From Chloroflexota bacterium (GTDB lineage Bacteria > Chloroflexota > Limnocylindria > P2-11E), in the NCBI GenBank assembly GCA_027310565.1, contig DAIDAP010000026.1, forward strand, positions 26,361-90,360: a stretch of DNA of 64,000 bases. The letters run 5' to 3'. Of this stretch, positions 50,685-60,158 are shown piece by piece (the stretch's first letter is position 1; every line of letters begins with the position of its first letter). Below the pieces are notes generated by a model. That model saw only the letters and a program-made list of their open reading frames with translations. It made no database searches and had not been told where the DNA came from. The translations under genes were made by a program, and so were the position numbers.

Positions 50685-52646
50685 TCACCAGATCGTCGGC
50701 CGCAGCTCCTCCGGCCGCGCCATCGCGCCGCCGTCGCCGTCGAACGCCGCGAAGAACTCCGGCAGGTTCGAGAGCGGGCCGAGCACGCGGTAGCGCGCCG
50801 GCGAGTGCGGGTCGATGGTGAGCCGCACGCGCAGGATCTCGTCGCGCATGAGGCTCCGCCAGGCCTGCGCGTAGCCGAGGAAGAAGCGCTGCCGCGCGGT
50901 GAGCCCGTCGATCGGCGCCGGCTCGCCGTGCGCCGCGAGGTGCCGCTCGAGCGCCGCGTAGGCGATCTTCAGCCCGCCGAGGTCGGCGATGTTCTCGCCC
51001 AGGCAGAGCTTCCCGTTGATGCGCGTGCCGGGGAGCGGCTCGTACCCCTCGTACTGCTTCACGACGAGGTCGGTGCGCGACTCGTACGCCGCGCGGTCCT
51101 CGGGCCGCCACCAGTTGCGCAGGTTGCCCCGCGCGTCGAACCGGCTGCCGGCGTCGTCGAACCCGTGAGTCATCTCGTGCCCGATGACCATGCCGATCGC
51201 GCCGTAGTTCACGGCCGCGTCGCCCTCGGCGAAGAAGAACGGCGGCTGGAGGATGCCCGCCGGGAACACGATCTCGTTGCGCGGCGGGTTGTAGTACGCG
51301 TTCACGGTCGGCGCGCTCATGAGCCACTCGCCGCGGTCGACCGGCCTGCCGAGCTTCGCGACGTCGTAGTCGAAGTCGAAGCGCAGCGCGCGGAGCACGT
51401 TGTCCACGTACGGGCCGCGGTCGATGCGCAGGCCGCTGAAGTCGCGCCAGGCGTCGGGATAGCCCATCTTCACCGCGAACGCGTCGAGCTTGCCGATCGC
51501 GGCGCGCCTCGTCTCCTCCCCCATCCACTCGAGCGTGCCGATGCGCTCGCCGAGGACCGCGCGGAGGTCGGCGACGAGCTCGAGGATGCGCCGCTTCGCC
51601 TCGGGCGAGAAGGCGCGCTCCACGAAGAGCCGCCCGAGCGGATGCGGGAGCTGCGCGTCGACGACGCCGAGCACGCGCTTCCAGCGCGGCTTCTCCTCGG
51701 GCTGTCCCAGGAGCGTCCTCGTGTCGAACTCGAACGCGGCGCGCTCGAACGCGCGCGGCAGGTACTGCGCGAGCGAGCGCAGGGTGTGCCAGCGCAGGTA
51801 CGTTCGCCAGAGCGCCACCGGCCGCTCGCGCACGAGGGTCTCGAGCCCGTCGAGGAAGCCGGGCTGCCGCACGTTCACGTCGCGGACGGCCGACGCGCCG
51901 ATCGCGGCGAGGTACGCGCTCCAGTCGAACGACGGCGTCCGCGCCGCGAGCTGCTCGCGGGTGAACGGGTTGTTCACCTTGTACGGGTCGCGCTGCTCGA
52001 CGCGCGGCATCGCCGCACGGGCGAGGGCATGCTCGAGCTCGTAGATCCCGCCGGCGTCGGAGCGCGCCGCGTCGGCGGATCCGCCCAGCAGCGCGAGCAT
52101 CGTCGCCACGTGCGCGCGGTACTTCCCCTGGAGCTCGACGGACCGCTCGTCCGTCCGCAGGTAGTAGTCGCGGTCGGGCAGGCCGAGGCCGGCCTGCGCG
52201 ATGTGGACGAGGCTGCGATCGCTGTCGAACGCGTCCGGCCGCACGGCGACGGCGAAGGGGGCGCCGACGCGCGCGGCGTGGAGCGCGGCGACGAGCGCGG
52301 GCAGCCCGGCCGGGTCGCGCAGCGCGTCGACCTTCGCGAGCAGGGCGGCGGCGCCGGCGAGGCCGGCCGCCTCGATCGCCGCCTCGTCCATGCCGCTCGC
52401 GTACAGGTCGCCGACCTGGCGCGCCACCTCGTCGTCGGGCGACGACGCGGCCCGCTCGAGGATCCCGTGCAGCGTGTCCCGGTTGCGCTCCTGCACCTCG
52501 GCGAACCCGCCCCAGGCTGCCTGGTCGTCGGGGATCTTCGTCGCGTCCAGCCAGCGGCCGTTCGCGTAGCGATAGAAGTCGTCGCAGGCGCGTACGCGCT
52601 CGTCCATGAGCTCGCGCTGGATCGGTCGATCGGCGATCGTCCGCAT
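50685..52646 (-). CDS. pepO: M13-family zinc metallopeptidase (neprilysin/PepO type)
   Basis: 653 residues from ATG 52646, preceded by GGAGGG at RBS distance; the in-frame ATG at 52673 is an alternative adding nine residues. The zinc site is GHEMTHGFDDAG (His490, Glu491, His494 from 52646) with the third ligand Glu in GENIADLGG. The N-terminal peptidase M13 domain opens with DDFYRYANGRWLDATKIPDD. M13 enzymes cut short peptides. No signal peptide, so probably cytoplasmic. The C-terminal motif RPTIW is typical (the family ends in a conserved Trp). Confidence 0.92.
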   Translation of the reverse strand: MRTIADRPIQRELMDERVRACDDFYRYANGRWLDATKIPDDQAAWGGFAEVQERNRDTLHGILERAASSPDDEVARQVGDLYASGMDEAAIEAAGLAGAAALLAKVDALRDPAGLPALVAALHAARVGAPFAVAVRPDAFDSDRSLVHIAQAGLGLPDRDYYLRTDERSVELQGKYRAHVATMLALLGGSADAARSDAGGIYELEHALARAAMPRVEQRDPYKVNNPFTREQLAARTPSFDWSAYLAAIGASAVRDVNVRQPGFLDGLETLVRERPVALWRTYLRWHTLRSLAQYLPRAFERAAFEFDTRTLLGQPEEKPRWKRVLGVVDAQLPHPLGRLFVERAFSPEAKRRILELVADLRAVLGERIGTLEWMGEETRRAAIGKLDAFAVKMGYPDAWRDFSGLRIDRGPYVDNVLRALRFDFDYDVAKLGRPVDRGEWLMSAPTVNAYYNPPRNEIVFPAGILQPPFFFAEGDAAVNYGAIGMVIGHEMTHGFDDAGSRFDARGNLRNWWRPEDRAAYESRTDLVVKQYEGYEPLPGTRINGKLCLGENIADLGGLKIAYAALERHLAAHGEPAPIDGLTARQRFFLGYAQAWRSLMRDEILRVRLTIDPHSPARYRVLGPLSNLPEFFAAFDGDGGAMARPEELRPTIW

Positions 52647-52674
52647 CTCGCCCTCCGGCGTGCTGTTCCGCATC

Positions 52675-52680
52675 GGTATA
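52675..52680 (-). promoter_or_regulatory. Candidate -10 of the M13 gene
   Basis: TATACC on the minus strand; a transcript from here would carry the GGAGGG RBS and start translation at 52646. Confidence 0.35.
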
Positions 52681-52700
52681 GCGCGTCGCGGCCGCGCTGC

Positions 52701-52730
52701 GCGTAGCCGCCGTCGCGGAGCCGGCTACGC
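52701..52730. terminator. Stem-loop at the amidohydrolase 3' end
   Basis: GCGTAGCC (52701-52708) and GGCTACGC (52723-52730) pair over 8 bp with a 14-base loop. The right arm includes the amidohydrolase stop codon, as in the stem at 15232-15264. Confidence 0.35.
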
Positions 52731-53900
52731 GATGCGCGCGCCCCGCTGGTACACCGCCCACACGCGCCACAGCGCGCGCGGGTCCGACAGCGGGTCGCCG
52801 TGCACGAGGACGAGATCGGCGGGCAGCCCCTCGGCGAGGCGCCCGGCGTGCTCCACCCCGTAGAGCGCGCCGCCGCTGCGCGTCGCGGCGGCGAGCGCCT
52901 CGTGCGGCTCGAGCCCGGCCGCGACGAGGAGCTCCACCTCCCACGCGAGATGGCCCGCGCGGACGGAGCCGCCGCCGAAGTCCGACCCGGTCGCGATCGT
53001 GACGCCGGCGCGCCTCGCGCACGCGATCGCAGCGTACGCGCCCTCCTTCATCTCGCGCGTGCGCGCCCGCCCCTTCTCCGCGGCGAACCGCTCGATCGTC
53101 GTGGTCGTCGCGAACGTCTCCCACGACGCGAACACCGAGAGCGTCGAGACGAGCGTCACGCCGTTGCGCTTCATCGTGCGCGCGACGTCGTCGTCGAGCT
53201 GCATGCCGTGCTCGATGGAGTCGACCCCGGCCGCCGCCGCGACGCGTGCCCCGTCGAGGTGGCTCGAGTGCGCGGCGACCTTCGCGCCGCGCGCGTGGAC
53301 GGCCTCGACCGCGGCGCGCACCTCGTCGACCGAGAACGGCGAGTCCGGCACGCCGCCCGGCGCGTCCATGTAGAGCTTCACGAGGTCGGTGCCCCGGTCG
53401 AGCTGGCCGAGCGCGGCGTCCTTCAGCCCCGGGCCGTCGACCGTGACCCACATGTCCGGGTAGCCGGTCTTCCCGATCCAGGTGCCCGCGACGCGCATGT
53501 ACGGCGCGCCGCGCCTGCCCCGGTGCTCGTCGCGGACGCCGACGGAGACCGGCACGCCGCCCGCCGACGGCGAGCCGACGTCGCGCGCCCAGAGGACGCC
53601 CGCCTGCGCGAGGCGCCTGGCGTTGTCGCGGGCGACCTGGCGCAGCGCGTCCGGCGGGTCCCCGCCACGCTGGATCCAGTGGCTGCCGCCGGGCATGGTG
53701 AGGTGGCTGTGGCAGTCGACCAGCGCGGGCACGATCGTCGCGCCGCCGGCGTCGACGACCTCGGCACCGGTGAGATCGGCGGCGTCGCTCGGCCGGATCC
53801 AGGCGATGCGGCCGTCCTCGATCGCCAGGCTCACCCCGATGCGCAGCGCCGGCGAGGCGCCGTCGGCGAGCGCGGCGTCGTGCAGGACGATGCGCGGCAC
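52725..53900 (-). CDS. Amidohydrolase-family protein (imidazolonepropionase-like)
   Basis: 391 residues from GTG 53900. Metal ligands follow the subtype I order: HSHLTMPGG (HxH), lysine in DLVKLYMDAP for carbamylation, His in AAHSSHLDG, His in DSIEHGMQL and Asp in IATGSDFGGG. It resembles the imidazolonepropionase-like amidohydrolases that often act as proline dipeptidases or on small cyclic amides; substrate unknown. TATCCT seven bases upstream gives a leaderless promoter of its own despite following the tdh operon. Its end overlaps a stem-loop. Confidence 0.85.
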   Translation of the reverse strand: MPRIVLHDAALADGASPALRIGVSLAIEDGRIAWIRPSDAADLTGAEVVDAGGATIVPALVDCHSHLTMPGGSHWIQRGGDPPDALRQVARDNARRLAQAGVLWARDVGSPSAGGVPVSVGVRDEHRGRRGAPYMRVAGTWIGKTGYPDMWVTVDGPGLKDAALGQLDRGTDLVKLYMDAPGGVPDSPFSVDEVRAAVEAVHARGAKVAAHSSHLDGARVAAAAGVDSIEHGMQLDDDVARTMKRNGVTLVSTLSVFASWETFATTTTIERFAAEKGRARTREMKEGAYAAIACARRAGVTIATGSDFGGGSVRAGHLAWEVELLVAAGLEPHEALAAATRSGGALYGVEHAGRLAEGLPADLVLVHGDPLSDPRALWRVWAVYQRGARIA

Positions 53901-53907
53901 GAGCGCG

Positions 53908-53913
53908 AGGATA
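53908..53913 (-). promoter_or_regulatory. -10 of the amidohydrolase gene
   Basis: TATCCT on the minus strand, seven bases before GTG 53900. It lies in the 20-bp gap before the lipoprotein gene stop at 53921. Confidence 0.55.
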
Positions 53914-53920
53914 CGACGCG

Positions 53921-54472
53921 CTACGCGCAGACGATCGTGACGCGCTCGGGCGGGGCGAGCATGGTCCCGCCGTCGACGATGCGCGGGGCGCCGTCCTCGC
54001 GACCGACCGTGTAGAAGATGCCGAAGCCGTTCGGGTAGAGGGGGTCGGGCGTCACGAACTGGAACTCGGCGCGGTAGCGATCGCACCCGTTCACCGTATC
54101 CACGTAGGCGAGGTCGAGGCGCGCGAGCGGGCCCTGCCGCGAGAAGGCGATCGCGCTGCCGCGCATGTCCGCGCCGTCGTAGCGCTCGCGGTACGTCCTC
54201 GCGAAGCAGTCGAGCACGGCCGCGGCGTCGCCGCTCGAGGTGAGCGAGAAGTAGCGCTCGAGCATCGCGCGCGTCCCGATGCCCGCGCTCGTGCACGCCC
54301 CGACGCGCGGCGTGAACTCGGGCACCGCGGTCGGCGAGGGCACCGGCGGCACGGACCCCGTCGGGATCGAGACCGGCAGCGACGGGACGACCGCCGTCGG
54401 CTCGGACGGGACGGCCGCCGACGCGCACGCGGCGAGGACGAGCAGCGCGGCGAGGGTCCTCAGGCCGTCCAA
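53921..54472 (-). CDS. Putative lipoprotein, TTG start
   Basis: 183 residues from TTG 54472. The signal [18 protein letters not shown] has a lipobox LAAC. A Pro/Ser/Thr-rich linker follows, then a small alpha/beta domain ([20 protein letters not shown], then [13 protein letters not shown]) like an NTF2/SnoaL or DUF4878-type fold, and the ending [17 protein letters not shown]. The TTG lies 13 bases inside the end of tdh, so it is coupled to it; no ATG or GTG near the signal is available. It may bind a ligand at the cell surface; no family is certain. Confidence 0.65.
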   Translation of the reverse strand: MDGLRTLAALLVLAACASAAVPSEPTAVVPSLPVSIPTGSVPPVPSPTAVPEFTPRVGACTSAGIGTRAMLERYFSLTSSGDAAAVLDCFARTYRERYDGADMRGSAIAFSRQGPLARLDLAYVDTVNGCDRYRAEFQFVTPDPLYPNGFGIFYTVGREDGAPRIVDGGTMLAPPERVTIVCA

Positions 54473-55484
54473 TCCATGACGACCTTGCCGCACTGTCCGG
54501 AGCGCACGACGTCGAACGCCTCGGCGTAGTCCTTCGCGGCGAAGCGGTGGGTGATGACCGGCGTGATGTCGAGGCCGCTCTGGAGCATCGTCCCCATCCG
54601 GTACCACGTCTCGAACATCTCCCGGCCGTAGATGCCCTTCAGCGTCAGCCCGCGGAAGATGACCTGGTCCCAGTCGATGGCGATCTGCTGGTTGGGGATC
54701 CCGAGGAGCGCGACGCGCCCGCCGTGGTTCATGAACGCCAGCATCGAGCGCAGCGCGTCGGGGCTGCCCGACATCTCCAGGCCGACGTCGAACCCTTCGA
54801 GCATGCCGAGCTCCTTCATCACCGCGTCGAGCGTCGTCTCGCGATAGTCCACCGCGAGGGTCGCGCCCATCCGCCGCGCCAAGTTGAGCCGGTAGTGGTT
54901 GCTGTCGGTCACGACGACATACCGCGCGCCGACGAAGCGCGCGACGGCCGCCGACATCACCCCGATCGGCCCGGCGCCGGTGATGAGCACGTCCTCCCCC
55001 GCGCACTCGAAGGAGAGCGTGCTGTGGACGGCGTTGCCGAGCGGGTCGAGGCACGAGCCGATCTCGTCGGGCATGCCGGCCGGCAGCGCGTAGGCGTTGG
55101 ACGCGGGCACGGCGATGAGCTCGGCGAACGCGCCGGCGCGGTTCACGCCGATGCCCTGGGTGTTGCGGCACAGGTGCCGGCGGCCGGCGCGGCAGTTCCG
55201 GCAGTGCCCGCAGGTCACGTGGCCCTCGACGGCGACGCGCTGCCCCTTCTCGAACCCGGTGACCTCGCTCCCGATCTCGACGACCTGTCCCTCGAACTCG
55301 TGCCCGATGACCAGCGGCACCCTGATCGTCCGCCGCGCCCACGCGTCCCACGCGACGATGTGCAGGTCGGTGCCGCAGATCGAGGTGTAGTGGACGCGGA
55401 CGAGCAGGTCGTTCGGCCCGATCGTCGGCGCCGGCACGTCCTCCAACCAGAGGCCGGGCTCGGCCCGGCTCTTCACGAGCGCTC

Positions 55485-55488
<4 letters not shown>
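54460..55488 (-). CDS. tdh: L-threonine 3-dehydrogenase
   Basis: 342 residues, zinc-dependent medium-chain dehydrogenase. Catalytic zinc: Cys38, His63 and Glu64 ([15 protein letters not shown]); His43 is in the adjacent loop. Structural zinc: Cys93, Cys96, Cys99 and Cys107 ([15 protein letters not shown]). The NAD site is [20 protein letters not shown]. It oxidises threonine to 2-amino-3-ketobutyrate, which Kbl then cleaves with CoA to glycine and acetyl-CoA. GTGA overlap with the kbl stop shows coupled translation. Confidence 0.94.
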
Positions 55489-56693
<1,205 letters not shown>

Positions 56694-56717
56694 CGGCGCA
56701 TCATCGCACCGCCGCCG

Positions 56718-57032
56718 TCAGCGCGCCCCGAGCGCCTCCACCGCGGCCGAGAGCGCGCGCGCACACGCGTCGCGCACGCCCGTCGGCGACGAGTCCGACT
56801 CGTCGGCGATCGCGACGAGCGCGTCGAACAGCGGGTCGCAGCCCAGCGGCGGGAGCTCGCCGCGGTCGTCGCGCCAGTGCTCGCGCGCGTCCTTCACCAG
56901 CCGCACGACGAGGTCCTGGAAGTCGTCGGTCCGGAACTCGTTCAGCAGCGCCACGCGCTCCGCGACGTCCGCGAGGAGCCGGGCCTTCGCCCGCTCGGAG
57001 ACGCCTGCCGCGCTGCCGGGGCTACGGCGCAT
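56718..57032 (-). CDS. Hypothetical protein, helical, 104 residues
   Basis: From ATG 57032. A helical sequence including ARLLADVAERVALLNEFRTD and DDFQDLVVRLVKDAREHW, rich in Asp and Arg, no Cys except one in LPPLGCDPLF, no membrane segment. No family recognised. Its ATG overlaps the end (TAG 57022-57024) of an open stretch downstream of the gene at 57211, suggesting a chain of overlapping reading frames. It lies 24 bp before kbl on the same strand. Confidence 0.5.
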   Translation of the reverse strand: MRRSPGSAAGVSERAKARLLADVAERVALLNEFRTDDFQDLVVRLVKDAREHWRDDRGELPPLGCDPLFDALVAIADESDSSPTGVRDACARALSAAVEALGAR

Positions 57033-57210
57033 GGATGAGCTCCGCGACGGGCCGGTGTCGGCGCCCGAAGGTGCCGTGGGCGTCGAGCACGTCGGCGCGC
57101 GCGATCCGCGCGTCGTCCGCCGCCCGGAGGTCGGGCCGAGGCCCATGCCGGCCGTCCTGCACGACGCTCGCCAACAGCCGCCGCTCGCCACCGAGCGAGC
57201 GACGGCCGGG

Positions 57211-57693
57211 TCAGCCGGTCTGCTCCTCCGTGGGAAAGGCGCCGATGAGGGCGCCGGTGACGCGAGCGTCGGCAACGAGGTCGAGCCAGGTCCGCTCGAT
57301 GACCGCCTCGTCGGCCGTCGCGTCCTCGCGCCGCGCCCGGCGGAGCGTCGCCACGGCGCAGGCGCGCAGGTCCTTCGCCGTCACCAGCACCCCGTCCGCC
57401 GCGCGGGCGGCCGAGCCCACCCCGGGGGCGCGCTGCGCCTCCAGGTAGCGGTCGACGTCCGCGGGCGGGGAGCCGTGCAGCACCGTCCCGTCCTCGAGCA
57501 GCAGCACGGCGACGTCGTACGGCGTCAGCGTCGCCGGGCTCGCGTCGCGGCCGCCGATGTACATGACGTCGCGGAGCCGCAGCGCGATGCGCCCGCCTTC
57601 GGCGAGCGCGTGCGCGCGTGCGAGGATGCGCGTCGCGATCACGAGCTCCGTCGCCGGCCGCTCCCGGACGAGCACCTTCCTAGCGTGGCACAA
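57211..57693 (-). CDS. Small protein resembling a class II aldolase N-terminal part, TTG start
   Basis: 160 residues from TTG 57693 (LCHARKVLVRERPATELVIA). The segment RILARAHALAEGGRIALRLR, then TLTPYDVAVLLLEDGTVLHG, resembles the first half of class II aldolase/adducin proteins, but no zinc-binding His set is visible, so an enzyme role is doubtful. A GTG at 57675 is an alternative start; the TTG is favoured by CATTGT six bases upstream. After its TGA the same frame stays open for 62 codons to 57022 (see findings). Low confidence in the family. Confidence 0.5.
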   Translation of the reverse strand: MCHARKVLVRERPATELVIATRILARAHALAEGGRIALRLRDVMYIGGRDASPATLTPYDVAVLLLEDGTVLHGSPPADVDRYLEAQRAPGVGSAARAADGVLVTAKDLRACAVATLRRARREDATADEAVIERTWLDLVADARVTGALIGAFPTEEQTG

Positions 57694-57698
57694 AGCCC

Positions 57699-57705
57699 GA
57701 CAATG
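57699..57705. promoter_or_regulatory. Shared bidirectional -10 element
   Basis: GACAATG reads GACAAT (57699-57704) six bases before GTG 57711 on the plus strand and CATTGT (57700-57705) six bases before TTG 57693 on the minus strand. The geometry is identical to 28685-28691. Confidence 0.55.
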
Positions 57706-57710
57706 CGAGC

Positions 57711-57752
57711 GTGAGCCGGCCTGTCACATCGACGCCTCCGGCGGTGCTGTGA
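57711..57752 (+). CDS. Candidate 13-codon leader peptide before the ECF sigma gene
   Basis: GTG 57711 begins MSRPVTSTPPAVL and stops at TGA 57750-57752, overlapping the sigma gene's GTG (57749) as GTGA. A -10 GACAAT lies six bases before it, so a leaderless mRNA would begin at this codon. Two prolines in a row (codons 9-10) could slow ribosomes. Not known to be translated; the claim rests on geometry. Confidence 0.45.
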   Translation: MSRPVTSTPPAVL

Positions 57753-58261
57753 AGGAAGAGGGCGACGGCGCGGGCGCGGCCGTGCCCGCGTCGTTCGACG
57801 ACCTGTTCCGGAGGGAGTACGCGCGCGTGGTGAACATCGCGAACCGGATCCTCGGCGACCGCGACGCGGCGGAGGACGTGGCGCAGGACGTCTTCGTCTC
57901 GTTCTACCGCAGGCACCCGGCCGACGCCGCCTACGCGGCGTCGTGGCTGTACGCCGCGGCCGCGCACACCGCGCTGAACGCGATCCGCGCGCGTGACCGC
58001 CGCGGGATGCGCGAGACCGCGCACGCGCGCGAGAACGACCGCGTCGCCGACCCGGCGCTCTCGGCGGAGGCCGCCGAGACGCGCGCGGAGGTTCGGGCCG
58101 CGCTCGCGCGTCTGGACGAGCGCACCGCGTCGCTGCTCGCGCTCCGGTACGGCGGGCTCTCCTACGAGGAGATCGCCGCGGCCCTCGGGCTGCGGAAATC
58201 GAGCATCGGGACGCTCCTCCGCAGGGCGGAGGACGCGTTCCGCAGAGAGGTGAAGTCATGA
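57749..58261 (+). CDS. ECF-type RNA polymerase sigma factor
   Basis: 170 residues from GTG 57749. Region 2 is FDDLFRREYARVVNIANRIL then DRDAAEDVAQDVFVSFYRR. Region 4 is RTASLLALRYGGLSYEEIAA then LGLRKSSIGTLLRRAEDAFR. The next gene (ATGA overlap) encodes a single-pass protein placed like an anti-sigma factor, and an ABC exporter follows, so this operon is probably its own regulon. Translation may depend on the leader peptide upstream. No RBS is seen before GTG 57749. Confidence 0.88.
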   Translation: MKEEGDGAGAAVPASFDDLFRREYARVVNIANRILGDRDAAEDVAQDVFVSFYRRHPADAAYAASWLYAAAAHTALNAIRARDRRGMRETAHARENDRVADPALSAEAAETRAEVRAALARLDERTASLLALRYGGLSYEEIAAALGLRKSSIGTLLRRAEDAFRREVKS

Positions 58262-59247
58262 CGGATTCCGACCCGCTCGACACCCCGGAGATCGCCGTCG
58301 ACACCGACGGCGCGCTCGCGCGCGTCCGCGCGCGGATCGAGCGCGAGGGGATCACCCCGATCCCGTCCGCACCCCGCGCGCGCGCCACGCCGACCTCCCC
58401 GTGGCTCAAGGGGCTCGCGGCCGCGGCGTCGGTCGTCGTCGTCGCGACGGCGCTCACCGTGACCGGCGCCGCGGAGAGCATCTTCACCATCTTCGAGCCC
58501 AAGCAGATCGTCGCGGTGCCGATCACCACGGGCGACCTCGCCGGCGCGCCGGGCCTCGGCTCGTACGGCACGCTCGAGTGGTCCACGCCCCCGAAGCCGT
58601 ACGACGTGCCCGACCTCGCGACCGCCGCGCGCGAGAGCGGGCTGGTGGTGCTCACGCCTACGACGCTCCCGGCGGGCGCCGACGCGCGGGACGCGCGCTT
58701 CGCCGTGATGCCGCGCACGACCGCGACGTACACCTTCAGCGCCGAGAAGACGCGGGGGTCGGCCGCCGCCCAGGGGAAGACGCCGCCACCCATGCCGGCG
58801 AACATCGACGGCAGCAAACTCTTCATCACCGGCGGTCCGGCGGTCGTGCAGTACTGGGACGGCCGCGGCGTCGCGACCGGCCCGAGCGGCGCCACGACCG
58901 ACCTCTCCACGCTGATCGTCGCGCAGGGGAAGCCGCCCGTCGTGCGATCCGACGGCGTGACGGTGGACCAGCTCCTCGACTACCTCCTTGCGCAGCCGGG
59001 CATCTCGCCGCGGCTCGCGGCGCAGATCCGTGCGATCAAGGAGCCGTCGAGCACGCTGCCGATCCCGATCCCGGTCGACCTCGGCTCCTCGAAGCAGGTG
59101 AGCGTGCAGGGAACGACCGGGATCTTCGTGGGCGACTCGACGGGCCTGGGCAGCGCGGTGATCTGGCAGAAGGATGGCATCGTGTACGGCGTGGCCGGCA
59201 CGCTGACCGAGGCGGAGCTCCTGGCGGTCGCGAACTCGCTTCGCTGA
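58258..59247 (+). CDS. Anti-sigma-factor-like membrane protein
   Basis: 329 residues from ATG 58258, overlapping the sigma stop. An N-terminal cytoplasmic part of about 50 residues, then a membrane helix (about 51-72, LKGLAAAASVVVVATALTVT), then a large extracytoplasmic region. The ending SAVIWQKDGIVYGVAGTLTE then AELLAVANSLR is DUF4367-like. The placement after an ECF sigma gene suggests an anti-sigma factor, although a zinc-binding ZAS motif (HxxxCxxC) is absent. Another DUF4367-like protein is at 22775. Confidence 0.7.
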   Translation: MTDSDPLDTPEIAVDTDGALARVRARIEREGITPIPSAPRARATPTSPWLKGLAAAASVVVVATALTVTGAAESIFTIFEPKQIVAVPITTGDLAGAPGLGSYGTLEWSTPPKPYDVPDLATAARESGLVVLTPTTLPAGADARDARFAVMPRTTATYTFSAEKTRGSAAAQGKTPPPMPANIDGSKLFITGGPAVVQYWDGRGVATGPSGATTDLSTLIVAQGKPPVVRSDGVTVDQLLDYLLAQPGISPRLAAQIRAIKEPSSTLPIPIPVDLGSSKQVSVQGTTGIFVGDSTGLGSAVIWQKDGIVYGVAGTLTEAELLAVANSLR

Positions 59248-59249
59248 CG

Positions 59250-60158
59250 GTGATCGACGAGCCCGCGATCCGAACGCGCGACCTCGCGAAGCGCTACGAC
59301 TCGACCGTGGCGCTCGCGGGGCTCACGATGACGATCCCGCGCGGAGCGGTGTTCGGCTTCCTCGGGCCGAACGGGGCCGGCAAGACGACCGCGGTGAAGC
59401 TCCTCCTCGGCCTCGCGCGGCCCACCTCGGGTGAGGCCGAGGTGCTCGGCGTGCCCATCGGCGACCGCGCGTCGCGCCGCCGCGTCGGCTACCTCCCGGA
59501 GCTCTTCCGCTACCAGCCGTGGCTCACCGCGCGCGAGGTGCTCGCGCTGCACTGCGAGCTCGCGGGGATCGACCGGGCGGCCTGGCCGCGCGAGATCGCG
59601 GACGCGCTCGCGACGGTCGGACTCGCCGAGCGCGGCGCGACGCGCGTGGGCACCTTCTCGAAGGGCATGCAGCAGCGGCTCGGCCTCGGCGTCGCGCTCC
59701 TCGGCGACCCCGAGCTCGTCCTCCTCGACGAGCCGACGAGCGCCCTCGACCCGGTCGGCCGCCACGACGTGCGCGAGATCACGCGCGCGCTGCGCGACCG
59801 CGGTGTCACCGTCTTCCTGAACTCGCACCTGCTCGCCGAGGTCGAGCAGGTGTGCGACCGCGTCGCGATCGTGGACCGCGGGCGCGTCATCGCCGACGGC
59901 ACGCTCGAGGAGCTGCTGCGCGGCGAGACGGTGCGCGTCAGGGTCACCGACCTCTCCGCGGACGGCCGCGCGGCCATCGCGCGGTTCGGCGACGTGGCGG
60001 AGGAGGGCGGCTGGCTCACCGTGCGCGGGATCGACGCCCCGGCGGTGCCCGACCTCGTCGCCGCGCTCGTGCGCGCGGGGGGCCGGGTCCACGCCGTCGA
60101 GACGGCGCACGAGAGCCTGGAGGACCGGTTCCTGCGCCTCCTGGGTGGCGCATCGTGA
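59250..60158 (+). CDS. ABC transporter ATP-binding protein
   Basis: 302 residues from GTG 59250. Walker A GPNGAGKTT, signature TFSKGMQQRLGLGVALLGDP, Walker B LVLLDEPTSALDP, switch His in LNSHLLAEVEQ. The ABC-2 type exporter class, similar to CcmA/NatA. It pairs with the permease at 60155 (GTGA overlap). It begins three bases after the anti-sigma-like gene stop. Likely cargo: a drug or lipid; none can be named. Confidence 0.9.
   Translation: MIDEPAIRTRDLAKRYDSTVALAGLTMTIPRGAVFGFLGPNGAGKTTAVKLLLGLARPTSGEAEVLGVPIGDRASRRRVGYLPELFRYQPWLTAREVLALHCELAGIDRAAWPREIADALATVGLAERGATRVGTFSKGMQQRLGLGVALLGDPELVLLDEPTSALDPVGRHDVREITRALRDRGVTVFLNSHLLAEVEQVCDRVAIVDRGRVIADGTLEELLRGETVRVRVTDLSADGRAAIARFGDVAEEGGWLTVRGIDAPAVPDLVAALVRAGGRVHAVETAHESLEDRFLRLLGGAS

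Noticed and set aside
50398..53451. 1017-codon minus-strand frame across M13 and the amidohydrolase
   Set aside because: It runs out of frame with both real genes and is Arg/Gly/Ala-rich.
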